In this document: piece after piece, positions 18,684-28,075 of the stretch
Layout of the letters: every line of letters starts with the position of its first letter
Numbering within the stretch: position 1 is the stretch's first letter
From: an uncultured Tateyamaria sp.
Lineage (GTDB): Bacteria; Pseudomonadota; Alphaproteobacteria; Rhodobacterales; Rhodobacteraceae
Direction of reading: 5' to 3'
NCBI RefSeq assembly: GCF_947503465.1
Contig: NZ_CANNDN010000002.1
Location: forward strand, 186,001 to 250,000
Length of the DNA stretch: 64,000 nucleotides
Notes under the pieces: generated by a model
The model's input: only the letters and a program-made list of their open reading frames with translations
What the model was told of the DNA's origin: nothing
Database searches by the model: none
Position numbers and translations under genes: made by a program

Positions 18684-20495
18684 TTATTCGGCAGCCATAC
18701 CATCCGTGAATTGCAAGCGGGCGAGCCTTGCATAAAGCCCATCCTCGGACACCAATGTGTCATGCGGGCCCTGTGCCACGACGCGACCCTGATCCAACAC
18801 AACGATACGGTCCGCCTTTTTCACGGTCGCCAGACGATGCGCCACGATCAGGGTGGTGCGCCCTTCGGCCAAACCATCAACGGCCTGCTGGACCGCGCGT
18901 TCGCTCTCGGCATCCAATGCGCTGGTCGCCTCGTCCAGCAGAAGAACCGGAGCATCCCGCAAAATGGCCCGGGCAATGGCGATACGCTGCTTTTGGCCGC
19001 CCGACAGCATGACACCGCGTTCTCCCAAGGGACTGTCGTACCCTTGCGGCAGATTCATGATGAAATCATGCGCTGCTGCGGCACGCGCTGCCGCTTCGAT
19101 CTCGGCCTGCTGTGCGCCCGGACTGCCAAAGCCGATGTTTTCAGCCGCCGAGGCCGCAAAGATAATCGGGTCCTGCGGCACCAGCGCAATGTGCTGGCGA
19201 AACGCTTCGCGTTCCATCTGCGCCACGTCCACGCCATCCAGCATGACACGCCCGTGTTGCGGATCATAAAACCGCAACAGCATCTGAATGATCGTGGTCT
19301 TTCCTGCGCCGGATGGGCCGACAAAGGCAACGGTTTCACCGGCCTGAATGTCCAGGGACACACCGTCAAGCGCATTGATTTTCGGACGCGAGGGGTAGGC
19401 GAACTGCACGTTTTCGAATGTGATGTGCCCCTGTACGGGATGCGCCAATTGTGCAGGCTGCGCCACGTCGCGGACGGTGTCGTCAGTCTGCAATAGTTCG
19501 ACCAGTCGCTCTGTGGCGCCGGCGGCGCGCTGCAATTCACCGATGATTTCGGACAGGGCTGCAACCGCGCCGGCAACCATCACCGCGTAGATGACGAACT
19601 GGATCAGCGCGCCCATCGTCATCACTTCGGATCGTACATCATTTGCGCCGATCCAAAGCACGCCGACGATGCCCACAAAAACAAGGAAAATCACAATGGC
19701 TGTCATCAACGCCCGCGTCGCGATGCGCCGTCTGGCCGATCCATAGCTTTGTTCGGTCACATCAGAGAACATCGCCCGGCTTACCGTTTCATGGGTGAAC
19801 GCCTGAACGGTTTGCACGGCGCTCAACTGTTCCGAGGCGCGCCCGGACGACGCGGCGATCCAATCTTGGTTTTCGCGGCTCAGCACCCGCAAGCGACGGC
19901 CCAGCACAAGGATCGGTATGATGACCGCAGGGACGATCAACAGTACAAGACCCGTCAGCTTGGCGGATGTCAGCAGCATCAGAACAAGACCGCCGATAAA
20001 GATCAGCACGTTGCGCAACGCGATGGAAATGGACGATCCCACAACGCTCAGGATCAACGTCGTGTCGGTGGTGATCCGGCTCAGCACCTCTCCGGTCATG
20101 ATGTTTTCATAAAAGCTGGGGGACATTCCGATCACCCGATCGAATACAGCCTTGCGGATATCCGCCACCACACGTTCCCCAAGACGCGTGACCAGCATGT
20201 AGCGCACAGCCGTCCCGATCGCGAGCAGACCGGCGATCCCGATGGCTGCCAGGAAATAGAGATCAAGTATCTCGGAGTCGGCGGTATTGAAATTGTCGAC
20301 CACACGGCGCACCGCCAGCGGCAACGCCAACGACACGATGGCCGTTGACACAAGGGCCGCAATGGCCGCCAACATCAGCTTCCAATAGGGCAGAATGAAA
20401 GGCCAAAGCGCGCGCAATGCACCGATCTTCTTGGATTTCTCGCGCTCTTGCGTGCCTGCGTTCGGCGGTGCGGCGGCGGTCGTCTGGTCGGCCAT
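18684..20495 (-). CDS. MsbA-like ABC exporter, fused permease and ATPase
   Basis: Half-size exporter of 603 residues that would act as a homodimer to move a lipid or drug-like substrate across the inner membrane. The membrane domain (about 30-320) has six hydrophobic helices. The ATPase domain carries Walker A GPSGAGKTT (about 400), Q-loop LVPQDP, signature LSGGQKQR and Walker B VLLLDEATSALD. The ATG at 20495 has GGAG five bases upstream and is preferred over the upstream in-frame ATG at 20525. It lies between the LysM/BON gene and tRNA-Gly with no obvious operon partner, so the substrate is unknown; lipid A flippase (MsbA) is only one option. Confidence 0.88.
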   Translation of the reverse strand: MADQTTAAAPPNAGTQEREKSKKIGALRALWPFILPYWKLMLAAIAALVSTAIVSLALPLAVRRVVDNFNTADSEILDLYFLAAIGIAGLLAIGTAVRYMLVTRLGERVVADIRKAVFDRVIGMSPSFYENIMTGEVLSRITTDTTLILSVVGSSISIALRNVLIFIGGLVLMLLTSAKLTGLVLLIVPAVIIPILVLGRRLRVLSRENQDWIAASSGRASEQLSAVQTVQAFTHETVSRAMFSDVTEQSYGSARRRIATRALMTAIVIFLVFVGIVGVLWIGANDVRSEVMTMGALIQFVIYAVMVAGAVAALSEIIGELQRAAGATERLVELLQTDDTVRDVAQPAQLAHPVQGHITFENVQFAYPSRPKINALDGVSLDIQAGETVAFVGPSGAGKTTIIQMLLRFYDPQHGRVMLDGVDVAQMEREAFRQHIALVPQDPIIFAASAAENIGFGSPGAQQAEIEAAARAAAAHDFIMNLPQGYDSPLGERGVMLSGGQKQRIAIARAILRDAPVLLLDEATSALDAESERAVQQAVDGLAEGRTTLIVAHRLATVKKADRIVVLDQGRVVAQGPHDTLVSEDGLYARLARLQFTDGMAAE

Positions 20496-20580
20496 GCGGT
20501 CTCCGGCAACTTCTGCATCCCGCACATGCCTGCACCTTTACTGTCAGGTCAAGTGGACAGGGCCGCGCAGGGGAAAGGTT

Positions 20581-20654
20581 TGGAGCGGGCGGCGGGAATC
20601 GAACCCGCGTCATTAGCTTGGAAGGCTAAGGTCTTACCACTACACAACGCCCGC
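20581..20654 (-). tRNA. tRNA-Gly (anticodon TCC), CCA encoded
   Basis: A 74-base cloverleaf on the minus strand: acceptor GCGGGCG pairs with CGCCCGC, the D-arm contains AGTGGT, the anticodon loop reads CTTCCAA with anticodon TCC, and the T-arm holds GGTTCGATTCC. The 3' CCA is encoded. The sequence is close to bacterial tRNA-Gly(TCC). Confidence 0.96.
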
Positions 20655-20717
20655 AGCTCCGATGGATCAGATATGCCAAGGGCCGGGGCGGGTCAAGCCG
20701 CCCCATCGCCCACCTGA

Positions 20718-21851
20718 TCAATGATCCAGCTTCACCCAGGCCGCATTCCGGGATGAGGATTTGACACAAGCCGACACGAACTGCACCCCTTTCAACCCGT
20801 CGTGAATGGTGGGGTAGATCACATCACCCGGCACCGCTTTGCCTGCCTTGACTGCGGCAATGGCGGTCGCGGCTTCGGTATAGATGTTGGCAAACCCTTC
20901 CAGATAACCTTCGGGATGGCCCGGCGGGATGCGGGACACGCGCGCAGCGCCATCGCCAGCCCCGGCCCCATTCCGCGTGATCAGGCGCTTCGGCTCACCG
21001 AAGGGCGTGTGCCACAGGTAGTTCGGATCCTCTTGCGCCCATTCAAGGCCGCCCTTGTCGCCATAGACCCGGATGCGCAGCGCATTTTCATTGCCCGGTG
21101 CCACTTGGCTGCACCACAGCATGCCCTTTGCGCCACCTTCGAATCGCAGCATCACATGACCGTTGTCGTCGACCTGCCGCCCCGGGACAAAGGCTGTCAG
21201 GTCCGCGGCAAGGCTATCGACCTCGAGCCCGGTCACGAAGCAGGCAAGGTTGAAGGCATGCGTTCCGATATCGCCGGTTGATCCGCCTGCGCCGGACCGA
21301 GCCGGATCGGTGCGCCATTCGGCCTGCTTGAAGTCCTGCTCGATCGTCAGCCAGTCTTGGGGGTATTCCACCTGCACCACGCGGATCACGCCGATGTCGC
21401 CGTTGGCAACCATGTCGCGCGCCTGTCGCACCATCGGATAGCCCGTGTAGTTGTGGGTGAGAATAAAGAGCGCGCCACTGTCCTCCGCCGCCTTCACCAG
21501 CTTCTTGGCATCCATCAGGGTCGACGTCAGCGGCTTGTCGCAAATCACGTGAATACCGCGCTTCAGAAATTCGCGCGCGGCGGCGAAATGTACGTGGTTT
21601 GGCGTCACGATGCTGACGGCATCAATCCCATCCTTACGCCGCGCCTCTCGCTGCGCCATCAGTTTGAAATCGTCATAGATGCGCGGCAGGCCAAGCGCCG
21701 CGCCACTGGCCTGCGATTTCTCCGGCGTTGAACTCAGTGCACCTGCCACCAGTTCGAAACGATCGTCAATGCGGCTCGCGATGCGATGTACGCCACCGAT
21801 AAACGCGTCGTTGCCGCCGCCCACCATGCCCAGTTTGATACGGTCCGCCAT
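20718..21851 (-). CDS. Gfo/Idh/MocA-family NAD(P)-dependent oxidoreductase
   Basis: Sugar or polyol dehydrogenase of the Gfo/Idh/MocA family, 377 residues. The N-terminal Rossmann domain starts with GMVGGGNDAFIGGVHR, and the catalytic EKP-type motif appears as CDKPLTS (about 117-123), where Lys is conserved. The C-terminal domain has the substrate-loop GGSTGDIGTHAFNLACF (about 190-206), with the expected catalytic His in GTHAFN. It is the last gene of the long minus-strand operon and its start shares one base with the stop of the TIM-barrel isomerase (TGATG), so the two are translationally coupled and probably work in the same pathway. The exact substrate is unknown. Confidence 0.9.
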   Translation of the reverse strand: MADRIKLGMVGGGNDAFIGGVHRIASRIDDRFELVAGALSSTPEKSQASGAALGLPRIYDDFKLMAQREARRKDGIDAVSIVTPNHVHFAAAREFLKRGIHVICDKPLTSTLMDAKKLVKAAEDSGALFILTHNYTGYPMVRQARDMVANGDIGVIRVVQVEYPQDWLTIEQDFKQAEWRTDPARSGAGGSTGDIGTHAFNLACFVTGLEVDSLAADLTAFVPGRQVDDNGHVMLRFEGGAKGMLWCSQVAPGNENALRIRVYGDKGGLEWAQEDPNYLWHTPFGEPKRLITRNGAGAGDGAARVSRIPPGHPEGYLEGFANIYTEAATAIAAVKAGKAVPGDVIYPTIHDGLKGVQFVSACVKSSSRNAAWVKLDH

Positions 21852-22906
21852 CAGTCGATCCCCAGCATCTTGCGATTGGCCGCCTCATCCGTGCCGCCGT
21901 CTGCAAAATCGTCAAACGCACGTTCGGTCACGCGAATGATGTGGTCCTGGACGAATTGCGCGCCTTCGCGTGCGCCATCCTCTGGATGTTTCAGGCAGCA
22001 CTCCCATTCGACAACGGCCCAACCGTCGAAATCATTGGCCGCCATTTTGGAGAACACGGCCCCGAAATCGACCTGCCCATCGCCAAGGCTGCGGAAGCGT
22101 CCGGCGCGATCCACCCAGCTTTGGTAGCCCGAATAAACACCCTGCCGCCCGGTCGGATTGAACTCGGCATCCTTGACGTGGAACATCCGGATCCGATCCT
22201 TGTAGATGTCGATATTGTCAAGGTAATCCAGACATTGCAGCACGTAGTGGCTGGGGTCATACAGCATGTTGCAGCGCGGGTGATTGTCGAGACGCTCAAG
22301 GAACATCTCGAAGGTTACGCCGTCATGCAAGTCCTCACCGGGGTGGATTTCATAGCAGACATCCACACCCATCTCGTCCGCATGATCAAGGATCGGACGC
22401 CAACGCGCGGCCAATTCGTCAAAGGCCGTCTCGACCAGACCGGCAGGGCGTTGCGGCCACGGATAGACATAGGGCCATGCAAGCGCGCCCGAGAACGTCG
22501 CGTGCGCCTTGATCCCCATCCGCGAAGATGCCGACAGCGCGTATTTGACCTGTTCGACGGCCCATTCCTGCCGTGCCTTGGGATTGCCCCGTACCTCTGG
22601 CGCGGCAAAGCCGTCAAACGCATCATCATAGGCCGGGTGAACCGCCACAAGCTGGCCCTGCAGGTGGGTGGACAATTCGGTCACCTCGACCCCGTTTTCG
22701 CGCGCCTTGCCCGTGAATTCGTCACAGTAATCCTGCGACCCCGCAGCCTTCATCACGTCAAAGAGCCGCCCATCCCAGCTGGGCACCTGCACACCCCTGT
22801 ACCCGCAATCGGCCGCCCACTTGGTGATCGCGTCCCAAGAGTTGAATGGCGCCTCATCGCCCGCGAACTGCGCCAGAAACAGCGCCGGACCCTGGATCGT
22901 TTTCAT
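21851..22906 (-). CDS. Sugar phosphate isomerase/epimerase (xylose isomerase-like TIM barrel)
   Basis: AP-endonuclease-2/xylose isomerase-like TIM barrel, 351 residues, expected to isomerise or epimerise a sugar or keto-acid using a divalent metal. Motifs consistent with metal and substrate binding are CYEIHPGEDLHDG (about 182-194), LYDPSHYVLQ (about 213-222), FHVKDAEF (about 244-251) and VVEWECC near the end. The ATG at 22906 has GGAGG seven bases upstream; a further ATG at 22924 would place that ribosome site inside the gene. It lies between the LacI regulator and the Gfo/Idh oxidoreductase. Pairing of these two enzyme families is common in inositol- and rare-sugar loci. Confidence 0.88.
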   Translation of the reverse strand: MKTIQGPALFLAQFAGDEAPFNSWDAITKWAADCGYRGVQVPSWDGRLFDVMKAAGSQDYCDEFTGKARENGVEVTELSTHLQGQLVAVHPAYDDAFDGFAAPEVRGNPKARQEWAVEQVKYALSASSRMGIKAHATFSGALAWPYVYPWPQRPAGLVETAFDELAARWRPILDHADEMGVDVCYEIHPGEDLHDGVTFEMFLERLDNHPRCNMLYDPSHYVLQCLDYLDNIDIYKDRIRMFHVKDAEFNPTGRQGVYSGYQSWVDRAGRFRSLGDGQVDFGAVFSKMAANDFDGWAVVEWECCLKHPEDGAREGAQFVQDHIIRVTERAFDDFADGGTDEAANRKMLGID

Positions 22907-22928
22907 GATGTTTCCTCCCTTCATGCCC

Positions 22929-23981
22929 TCAGGACGTGGGCATGTTTTCCTTCAAATAGATGTCGATGCGAATGCGTTCCTGCGTGTGATCGATGGGCTG
23001 GCGGTCTGCAGTCGCCTTCATCAGTCGCACGGCGGACCGGACCAGATGCCCTGTGTCCTGCGAGATGATTGCATCAAACACATCGCTTTCCAACGCCGTC
23101 CGAGAGGTCGGCGTCAATTCATGGGCGATCACGACAAGCCCCGGACGGGGATGGTCGCTCAGATACTGGATCAACCCCGGATTGCCAGCGGCCGAGGAAT
23201 AGATGCCACACAGATCCGGGTAGGACGCGAAAACATCCGGCAGCATATGTCGGATCAAGTCCGGATCGTCCCGCCCTTCGATCGAGGCGACGACATCGAG
23301 ACTGGGAAACTGCGCGGACATCACGGCGTCAAACCCTTTGCGCCGTTCAAGGTGATCACGCGCCAACCGCGATCCCGTAATGACCAGAACGCGGCCCGTA
23401 CCGCGCGCGAAACGGCCCATCAGGTGGGCCGCGGTTCGTCCGGCCGCCACATTGTCCACGCCGATGAAATGATCCCTGTCGGAGCTTGGCAAATCAGCGA
23501 CCAGCGCCACGACCACAATTCCGCGGGCACGGGCGCGTTTGACGGCGTCCCGGACCGACGGGGTTTCGGGGCCGAAAACGGCGACCCCATCGGTTTGTGT
23601 CGCATCCACGGCATCCAACGTGTGCACCAAGGCCTGCGGATCAAACGGGGGCACGCGTATGGTGTCCAGCGTCGTGCGCTGGTGCCGCAGCTTTGCGGCT
23701 TGTTCGACAACGTGGTGATCCAGCGCCACCACAAATTCGTTGGCCGTATCCGGCAGGATGAACACAAGGTTGTAGACGCGGCCCCGCGCCAGGTTGGCTG
23801 CCGCCGTGTCCCGGACATAGCCCAGTTCGGCAATGGCCTTGTTCACCTTTTCAATGGTGACGGATCGCACGCCCGGACGGGCATTCAGAACACGGTCCAC
23901 CGTCGCCAAAGACACGCCCGCCACCCGCGCGATGTCGTTGACTGTCGGTTTCAAGACTGACTTGGTGTCCTGCTTGTTCAA
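22929..23981 (-). CDS. LacI-family transcriptional regulator of the polyol/sugar operon
   Basis: Repressor-type regulator of 350 residues. The helix-turn-helix lies at about 13-35 (TVNDIARVAGVSLATVDRVLNARPGV) and is followed by a periplasmic-binding-like effector domain. The gene lies inside the operon, between the DhaK-DhaL kinase and the isomerase, so it probably controls the whole transporter-catabolic unit, including the promoter ahead of the binding protein near 31.8 kb. The seven-base spacing to the kinase gene supports co-transcription. The inducer is probably the imported sugar or polyol, or a derivative. Confidence 0.9.
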   Translation of the reverse strand: MNKQDTKSVLKPTVNDIARVAGVSLATVDRVLNARPGVRSVTIEKVNKAIAELGYVRDTAAANLARGRVYNLVFILPDTANEFVVALDHHVVEQAAKLRHQRTTLDTIRVPPFDPQALVHTLDAVDATQTDGVAVFGPETPSVRDAVKRARARGIVVVALVADLPSSDRDHFIGVDNVAAGRTAAHLMGRFARGTGRVLVITGSRLARDHLERRKGFDAVMSAQFPSLDVVASIEGRDDPDLIRHMLPDVFASYPDLCGIYSSAAGNPGLIQYLSDHPRPGLVVIAHELTPTSRTALESDVFDAIISQDTGHLVRSAVRLMKATADRQPIDHTQERIRIDIYLKENMPTS

Positions 23982-23987
23982 GCGTGC

Positions 23988-25610
23988 CTACCCTTTCATG
24001 GCTTCGGCCAACCCTTCGAACACCAAGGCAACCGCTTCGGCGCCGGGGTCATTGTGCCCCTTGAGGTTCTCGGAGGGGACATACGCCGCCCGCCCGGCCT
24101 TTGCACGGTGAATGTTGGCCGTACTGTCCGCACCGGCCCGCGCCGCCGCCGCGGCCGCATCAATACCCTGCCCCAACGCATCAAGCGCCGGAGCCAGCGC
24201 GTCGATCATGGTGCGATCGCCGACGCTGGCCCCGCCCACATCGCTGACGCGTTTCAATCCCTCAACCAACGCCTTGTGCACCGGCGCGCCGCCCGCGCAG
24301 GCATCGCCAGCCGCGTTGAAATAGATCGCCAGGATCACGCCAGACGAGCCGCCCATGGTCTGGCTCAGTTCATTGCCGAGGGCCGGAAAAAGTTGCGTCA
24401 GATCAGCCAGTGGCATCGCGTCCAGCCGGTCCTTCAGCGCACGCGCCGCCGTGGCGAGTGTGCTGCCCGTGTCGCCATCGCCGGACTTGGCATCGAGTTC
24501 GTTCAGTGCACCCTCGGCCGCGATCAGAACATCCGCAACCTGTGCGATGGTATCGCGCGTCCGAGCGTTGGACGACGGGATCGGTTCGATCGGTGTCAAC
24601 CCATCGGGCAGCGCCGTCACGGGCACGTCGACGATATCATGCACGCCCGGCCAGGCCGCCATGGGCACCGGAACGGCCAATGCGCGTTGTTCTTCCTGAT
24701 TGACCGGAAGAACCGAGACCGAGAACCCGTGCATGTCCAGCGATGTCATCATCAGCGACGGTCCGATCACCTGCCCCGCAATCCCCGAGGTCGCCAGACC
24801 GTGGCTTAGCACCGCCATCTCAAGCGGTGTCGTCGAACCGAGATTGTTCAGGAGTGCGACACACGGGCCGGGTTCAGCATGTGCACGCAGCTTGTCCAAT
24901 ACGATATCCATGGCCTGGGCTGCGTCGGAAAAGGCAACCTGTTCGACCCCGGGTTCGCCGTGGATGCCAAGGCCCAGTTCCGCCTTGCCCTCGGGGATGC
25001 GGTTTTCCTTGGGCGATCCGGGCACGGTGCAGGTGTCAAGGCTGGTTCCAATCGTGGCGACATTCGCGATGACCCGTCGGGCTGCGGCAGCGACCGCGTC
25101 CAGCGGCTTGCCTGCGTCGGCCAGTGCGCCGGCGATCTTGTGCACGAATAACGTGCCGGCCACGCCGCGCGGTTGTGGCAGATCCGGCAAGGCGATGTCG
25201 TCATCCACCACCACCATCTCGACCTTGCGGCCCAACGCCCTTGCGCGTTCTGCCGCCAATCCGAAATTGAGCCTGTCGCCGGTATAGTTCTTGACGATCA
25301 ACAAACACCCGGCTTCCCCCGTCACGGCGAGGATCCCGGCCAGCACTGCCTCGACCGAGGGCGACGCGAACACCTCGCCACAGACGGCAGCGGTCAGCAT
25401 GCCGGGGCCAACAAAGCCGGCATGGGCCGGTTCGTGCCCGGACCCGCCGCCCGAGATCAACGCGACGCGGTCGCGGGCCCAATCGGCGCGATACACCACC
25501 TTGATGTGCGGATACCCGTCCAGCCGCGCCAGCGCCCCCCCTGAGCAGGCCAAAAGCCCGTCAATGGCCTCTTTGACAAGGTCCTCTTTCGCGTTGACGA
25601 ATTGTGCCAT
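23988..25610 (-). CDS. Fused DhaK-DhaL dihydroxyacetone/ketotetrose kinase
   Basis: ATP-dependent kinase for dihydroxyacetone or a related short keto-sugar, 540 residues. The N-terminal DhaK domain (about 1-325) has GGGSGHEPAHAGFVG (about 53-67) and the covalent substrate His in GLGIHGEPG (about 212-220). The C-terminal DhaL domain (about 350-540) has the Mg-ATP motif AKSGDGDTGST (about 376-386) and GGSSGVI. This is the single-chain ATP-dependent type, not the PTS-dependent three-subunit type. In other bacteria similar fused kinases act on erythrulose as well as dihydroxyacetone. Its position in a polyol-type ABC transporter operon fits phosphorylation of a keto-sugar made by oxidation of the imported compound. 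Confidence 0.9.
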   Translation of the reverse strand: MAQFVNAKEDLVKEAIDGLLACSGGALARLDGYPHIKVVYRADWARDRVALISGGGSGHEPAHAGFVGPGMLTAAVCGEVFASPSVEAVLAGILAVTGEAGCLLIVKNYTGDRLNFGLAAERARALGRKVEMVVVDDDIALPDLPQPRGVAGTLFVHKIAGALADAGKPLDAVAAAARRVIANVATIGTSLDTCTVPGSPKENRIPEGKAELGLGIHGEPGVEQVAFSDAAQAMDIVLDKLRAHAEPGPCVALLNNLGSTTPLEMAVLSHGLATSGIAGQVIGPSLMMTSLDMHGFSVSVLPVNQEEQRALAVPVPMAAWPGVHDIVDVPVTALPDGLTPIEPIPSSNARTRDTIAQVADVLIAAEGALNELDAKSGDGDTGSTLATAARALKDRLDAMPLADLTQLFPALGNELSQTMGGSSGVILAIYFNAAGDACAGGAPVHKALVEGLKRVSDVGGASVGDRTMIDALAPALDALGQGIDAAAAAARAGADSTANIHRAKAGRAAYVPSENLKGHNDPGAEAVALVFEGLAEAMKG

Positions 25611-25624
25611 GTGCGTGTCCTTTC

Positions 25625-26623
25625 TCAGGTGATCCGCGCGCCTGCGGCGTCGAAGAAAACGGGATTTTCGGGGGCGATCTGGATGGTCTCACCCGCGCTG
25701 AGGCTGGTATGGGGATCAGTCAGGGTGATGACGTCGTGATCGGCCACTTTCAGGTGCAACCGCGTCTGATCACCCAGGTGTTCGACGCGCACGACCTGGG
25801 CATCGCGCCCCGCTCCGTGCCGAATGTTTTCCGGACGCAGGCCGACCTGATGCGCGCCGGGTGGTGCATCTTCGCCCATGATACCCACAGGCAAGAGGTT
25901 GATCCGGGGTTGGCCCAGCCGCGCGGCAACATACGCGGTGCAAGGGTTTTCATAGATGTCACGCGGCGTCCCGAATTGCACCAAACGCCCTTGGTCCAGA
26001 ACGCCGACATGGGTGGCCATGGTCATCGCCTCGATCTGGTCGTGCGTGACGTACAGAAGCGTTGCCGCCAGTTCCGCGTGGATGCGCTTCAGCTCGATCC
26101 GCAGGTCGGCCCGCAACTTGGCATCAAGCGATGACAGGGGTTCATCCATCAGATACACCTGCGGATCCCGCACCAGTGCGCGGCCAATGGACACGCGCTG
26201 CATCTCGCCGCCCGACAGCTCAGTGGCCTTGTTGTCCAGTTTATGTGGAATGTGAAGAACGCCGGCCACCTCTTTGACTTTACGTTCAATTTCATCTTCG
26301 GGTGTCTTGAGGATCAGCGACCGGAGCGGAAAGGCCAGATTGTCCCGGACAGACATGTGCGGATACAGCGAATACTGCTGGAACACCATGGCGACATCGC
26401 GTTGCGCCGGGGTCAACCCTGCCACCGACACGCCGCCGATCCGGATGTCTCCGGCATCCGGTTTTTCCAGCCCGGCAATCAGCCGTAGGGTTGTTGTTTT
26501 ACCTGCCCCCGTGGGTCCAAGCAGGACGACGAAAGCGCCATCGGGAATGGTCAGGTCCATGTCGATCACGGCCTTGGTCGCCTTGAAGGACTTGGACACG
26601 CCGTTCAGTTGCACCTCAGCCAT
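25625..26623 (-). CDS. ABC transporter ATPase (MalK/UgpC-like), second of a pair
   Basis: ATPase of the sugar/polyol importer, 332 residues. Motifs: Walker A GPTGAGKTT (about 36-44), Q-loop FQQYSLYPHM, signature LSGGEMQR (about 137-144), Walker B VYLMDEPLSSLD, H-loop YVTHD. A C-terminal TOBE-like regulatory domain includes VGLRPENIRHG. The gene starts 8 bases inside the end of the first ATPase gene. Having two distinct ATPases points to a heterodimeric nucleotide-binding pair, as reported for the rhizobial glycerol importer (GlpS/GlpT). Confidence 0.92.
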   Translation of the reverse strand: MAEVQLNGVSKSFKATKAVIDMDLTIPDGAFVVLLGPTGAGKTTTLRLIAGLEKPDAGDIRIGGVSVAGLTPAQRDVAMVFQQYSLYPHMSVRDNLAFPLRSLILKTPEDEIERKVKEVAGVLHIPHKLDNKATELSGGEMQRVSIGRALVRDPQVYLMDEPLSSLDAKLRADLRIELKRIHAELAATLLYVTHDQIEAMTMATHVGVLDQGRLVQFGTPRDIYENPCTAYVAARLGQPRINLLPVGIMGEDAPPGAHQVGLRPENIRHGAGRDAQVVRVEHLGDQTRLHLKVADHDVITLTDPHTSLSAGETIQIAPENPVFFDAAGARIT

Positions 26624-27713
26624 CTGCCAGCACCCCTTCGTTCAGTTCGGATCGCAAGGCGCGTCCCGATGCCTTGTCGAACAAGGTCACAGTCTTGCTG
26701 TTGAACCCCAGGCCGACCGCCTCGCCCACGCGAGCAGGTTGGTCCGAGGCAATGCGCGCCTTGAGTTCACCATTGGGTGTGTCGAGGGTCACGATCTGGG
26801 TTGTGCCAAGGTATTCGGTGGCCAGGACCCTGCCCCGATACGCCCCGTCGGACGAGAAATGAATGTGTTCGGGACGCACACCAAAGACTAGGTCGCCCGC
26901 CGCCCCTTCACGCAATGCGGGCACGTGAAGGGCCTGGCGATCAAAATATATCTGCGTATCACCCGTTCCAACTTTTCCGTTGAAATTCAGGAAGTTCATG
27001 GAAGGTGAGCCGATGAAATCCGCGACAAACATCGTGGCCGGCATGTCGTAGATGTCCTGCGGCTTGCCGAATTGTTCGACCACGGCGTTGTTCATCACGA
27101 CGATCTTGTCGCCCATCTGCATGGCTTCCAATTGGTCGTGGGTGACATAGACCGTGGTCGCGCCCATGCGGTCATGCAGGGCACGCAGTTCTTCGGCCAT
27201 GTGTTCGCGGAATTCGGCGTCGAGCGCGCCCAAGGGTTCGTCCATCATGAAGGCCTTGGGTTCGCGCACGATCGCACGGCCAAGTGCCACGCGCTGGCGG
27301 TCGCCGCCCGACAGGCCCCCCACGGGTTTCTTGAGGATGTCCTTGATCCCCAGGATCGTTGCCACCTCGTCCACCTTGGCGCGCACTTGCGCGCGCGGCA
27401 TGCCCTGGCTGACCAGCGGATAGCTGAGGTTCTTGTAGACATTCATGTGGGGATAAAGCGCAAACATCTGAAACACGAAGGCGATATCGCGTTCCGACGG
27501 CGGCCGCTGGCCAATCTCTTCCCCGTCGAGAAATATCTCTCCGGACGTGGGCAATTCCAGGCCCGCGATCATGCGCAGCGTCGTGGTCTTGCCGCAGCCC
27601 GAGGGCCCCAGCAACATGAAGAATTCGCCATCCTCGATCGTGAAGCTCGACTCGCGCACCGCGACGAAATCACCAAATTCCTTGCGGACATTTTTGATAA
27701 CGATTTCAGCCAT
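26616..27713 (-). CDS. ABC transporter ATPase (MalK/UgpC-like), first of a pair
   Basis: ATPase of the same importer, 365 residues. Motifs: Walker A GPSGCGKTT (about 36-44), Q-loop FQMFALYPHM, signature LSGGDRQR (about 135-142), Walker B FMMDEPLGALD, H-loop YVTHD, and a C-terminal TOBE region with FGVRPEHIHFS. Its start overlaps the VOC gene by 8 bases, and its end overlaps the second ATPase gene by 8 bases. Both junctions read GCAGATGGCTGA, where one gene ends ADG-stop and the next begins MAE. Confidence 0.92.
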   Translation of the reverse strand: MAEIVIKNVRKEFGDFVAVRESSFTIEDGEFFMLLGPSGCGKTTTLRMIAGLELPTSGEIFLDGEEIGQRPPSERDIAFVFQMFALYPHMNVYKNLSYPLVSQGMPRAQVRAKVDEVATILGIKDILKKPVGGLSGGDRQRVALGRAIVREPKAFMMDEPLGALDAEFREHMAEELRALHDRMGATTVYVTHDQLEAMQMGDKIVVMNNAVVEQFGKPQDIYDMPATMFVADFIGSPSMNFLNFNGKVGTGDTQIYFDRQALHVPALREGAAGDLVFGVRPEHIHFSSDGAYRGRVLATEYLGTTQIVTLDTPNGELKARIASDQPARVGEAVGLGFNSKTVTLFDKASGRALRSELNEGVLADG

Positions 27714-28074
27714 CTGCGATCACCTCGCCAATCCGCAAAAGGTTGCCATCCGGGTCCCAAAGCGCCGCTTCGCGCATACCCCATGGCTTGTCTTCGGCGG
27801 GTGTGAATTTCGGGAATGCACCGCTGCGCGGCAGGTCCAGCCTTGCCACTTCGTCAGAAAAGGCATCGACGTTCCCGGGCCGTATGTAGACCCCGTGATC
27901 ACAGCTTTCGGGGGCGTGTTCCGGCTTGGCAAAAAAGTGCAGTTCGACCCGGTCGCGGTTCATGAGAAGGTATCCGTCATCCTTGTACCATGTCTCGAAA
28001 TCGAGCCGGTCATAGAAGGACTGCGTTATGTCGAAATCGCGCGACGGCAGGATTGGGCAGGCTTGTTCCCACAT
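27706..28074 (-). CDS. VOC-family protein (glyoxalase/bleomycin-resistance fold)
   Basis: A 122-residue vicinal-oxygen-chelate protein. The N-terminus (ACPILPSRDFDITQSFYDRLDF) and the C-terminal AALWDPDGNLLRIGE are typical of the fold. Possible metal residues are a His in VELHFF and the Glu of IGE, fewer than in true glyoxalases, so it may bind rather than convert its ligand. I use ATG 28074, which has AAGG eight bases upstream, although a GTG at 28083 is in frame. It sits between the small membrane protein and the ATPase genes, unusual for a VOC protein, and may bind the transported compound or a side product. Confidence 0.75.
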   Translation of the reverse strand: MWEQACPILPSRDFDITQSFYDRLDFETWYKDDGYLLMNRDRVELHFFAKPEHAPESCDHGVYIRPGNVDAFSDEVARLDLPRSGAFPKFTPAEDKPWGMREAALWDPDGNLLRIGEVIADG

Positions 28075-28075
28075 C

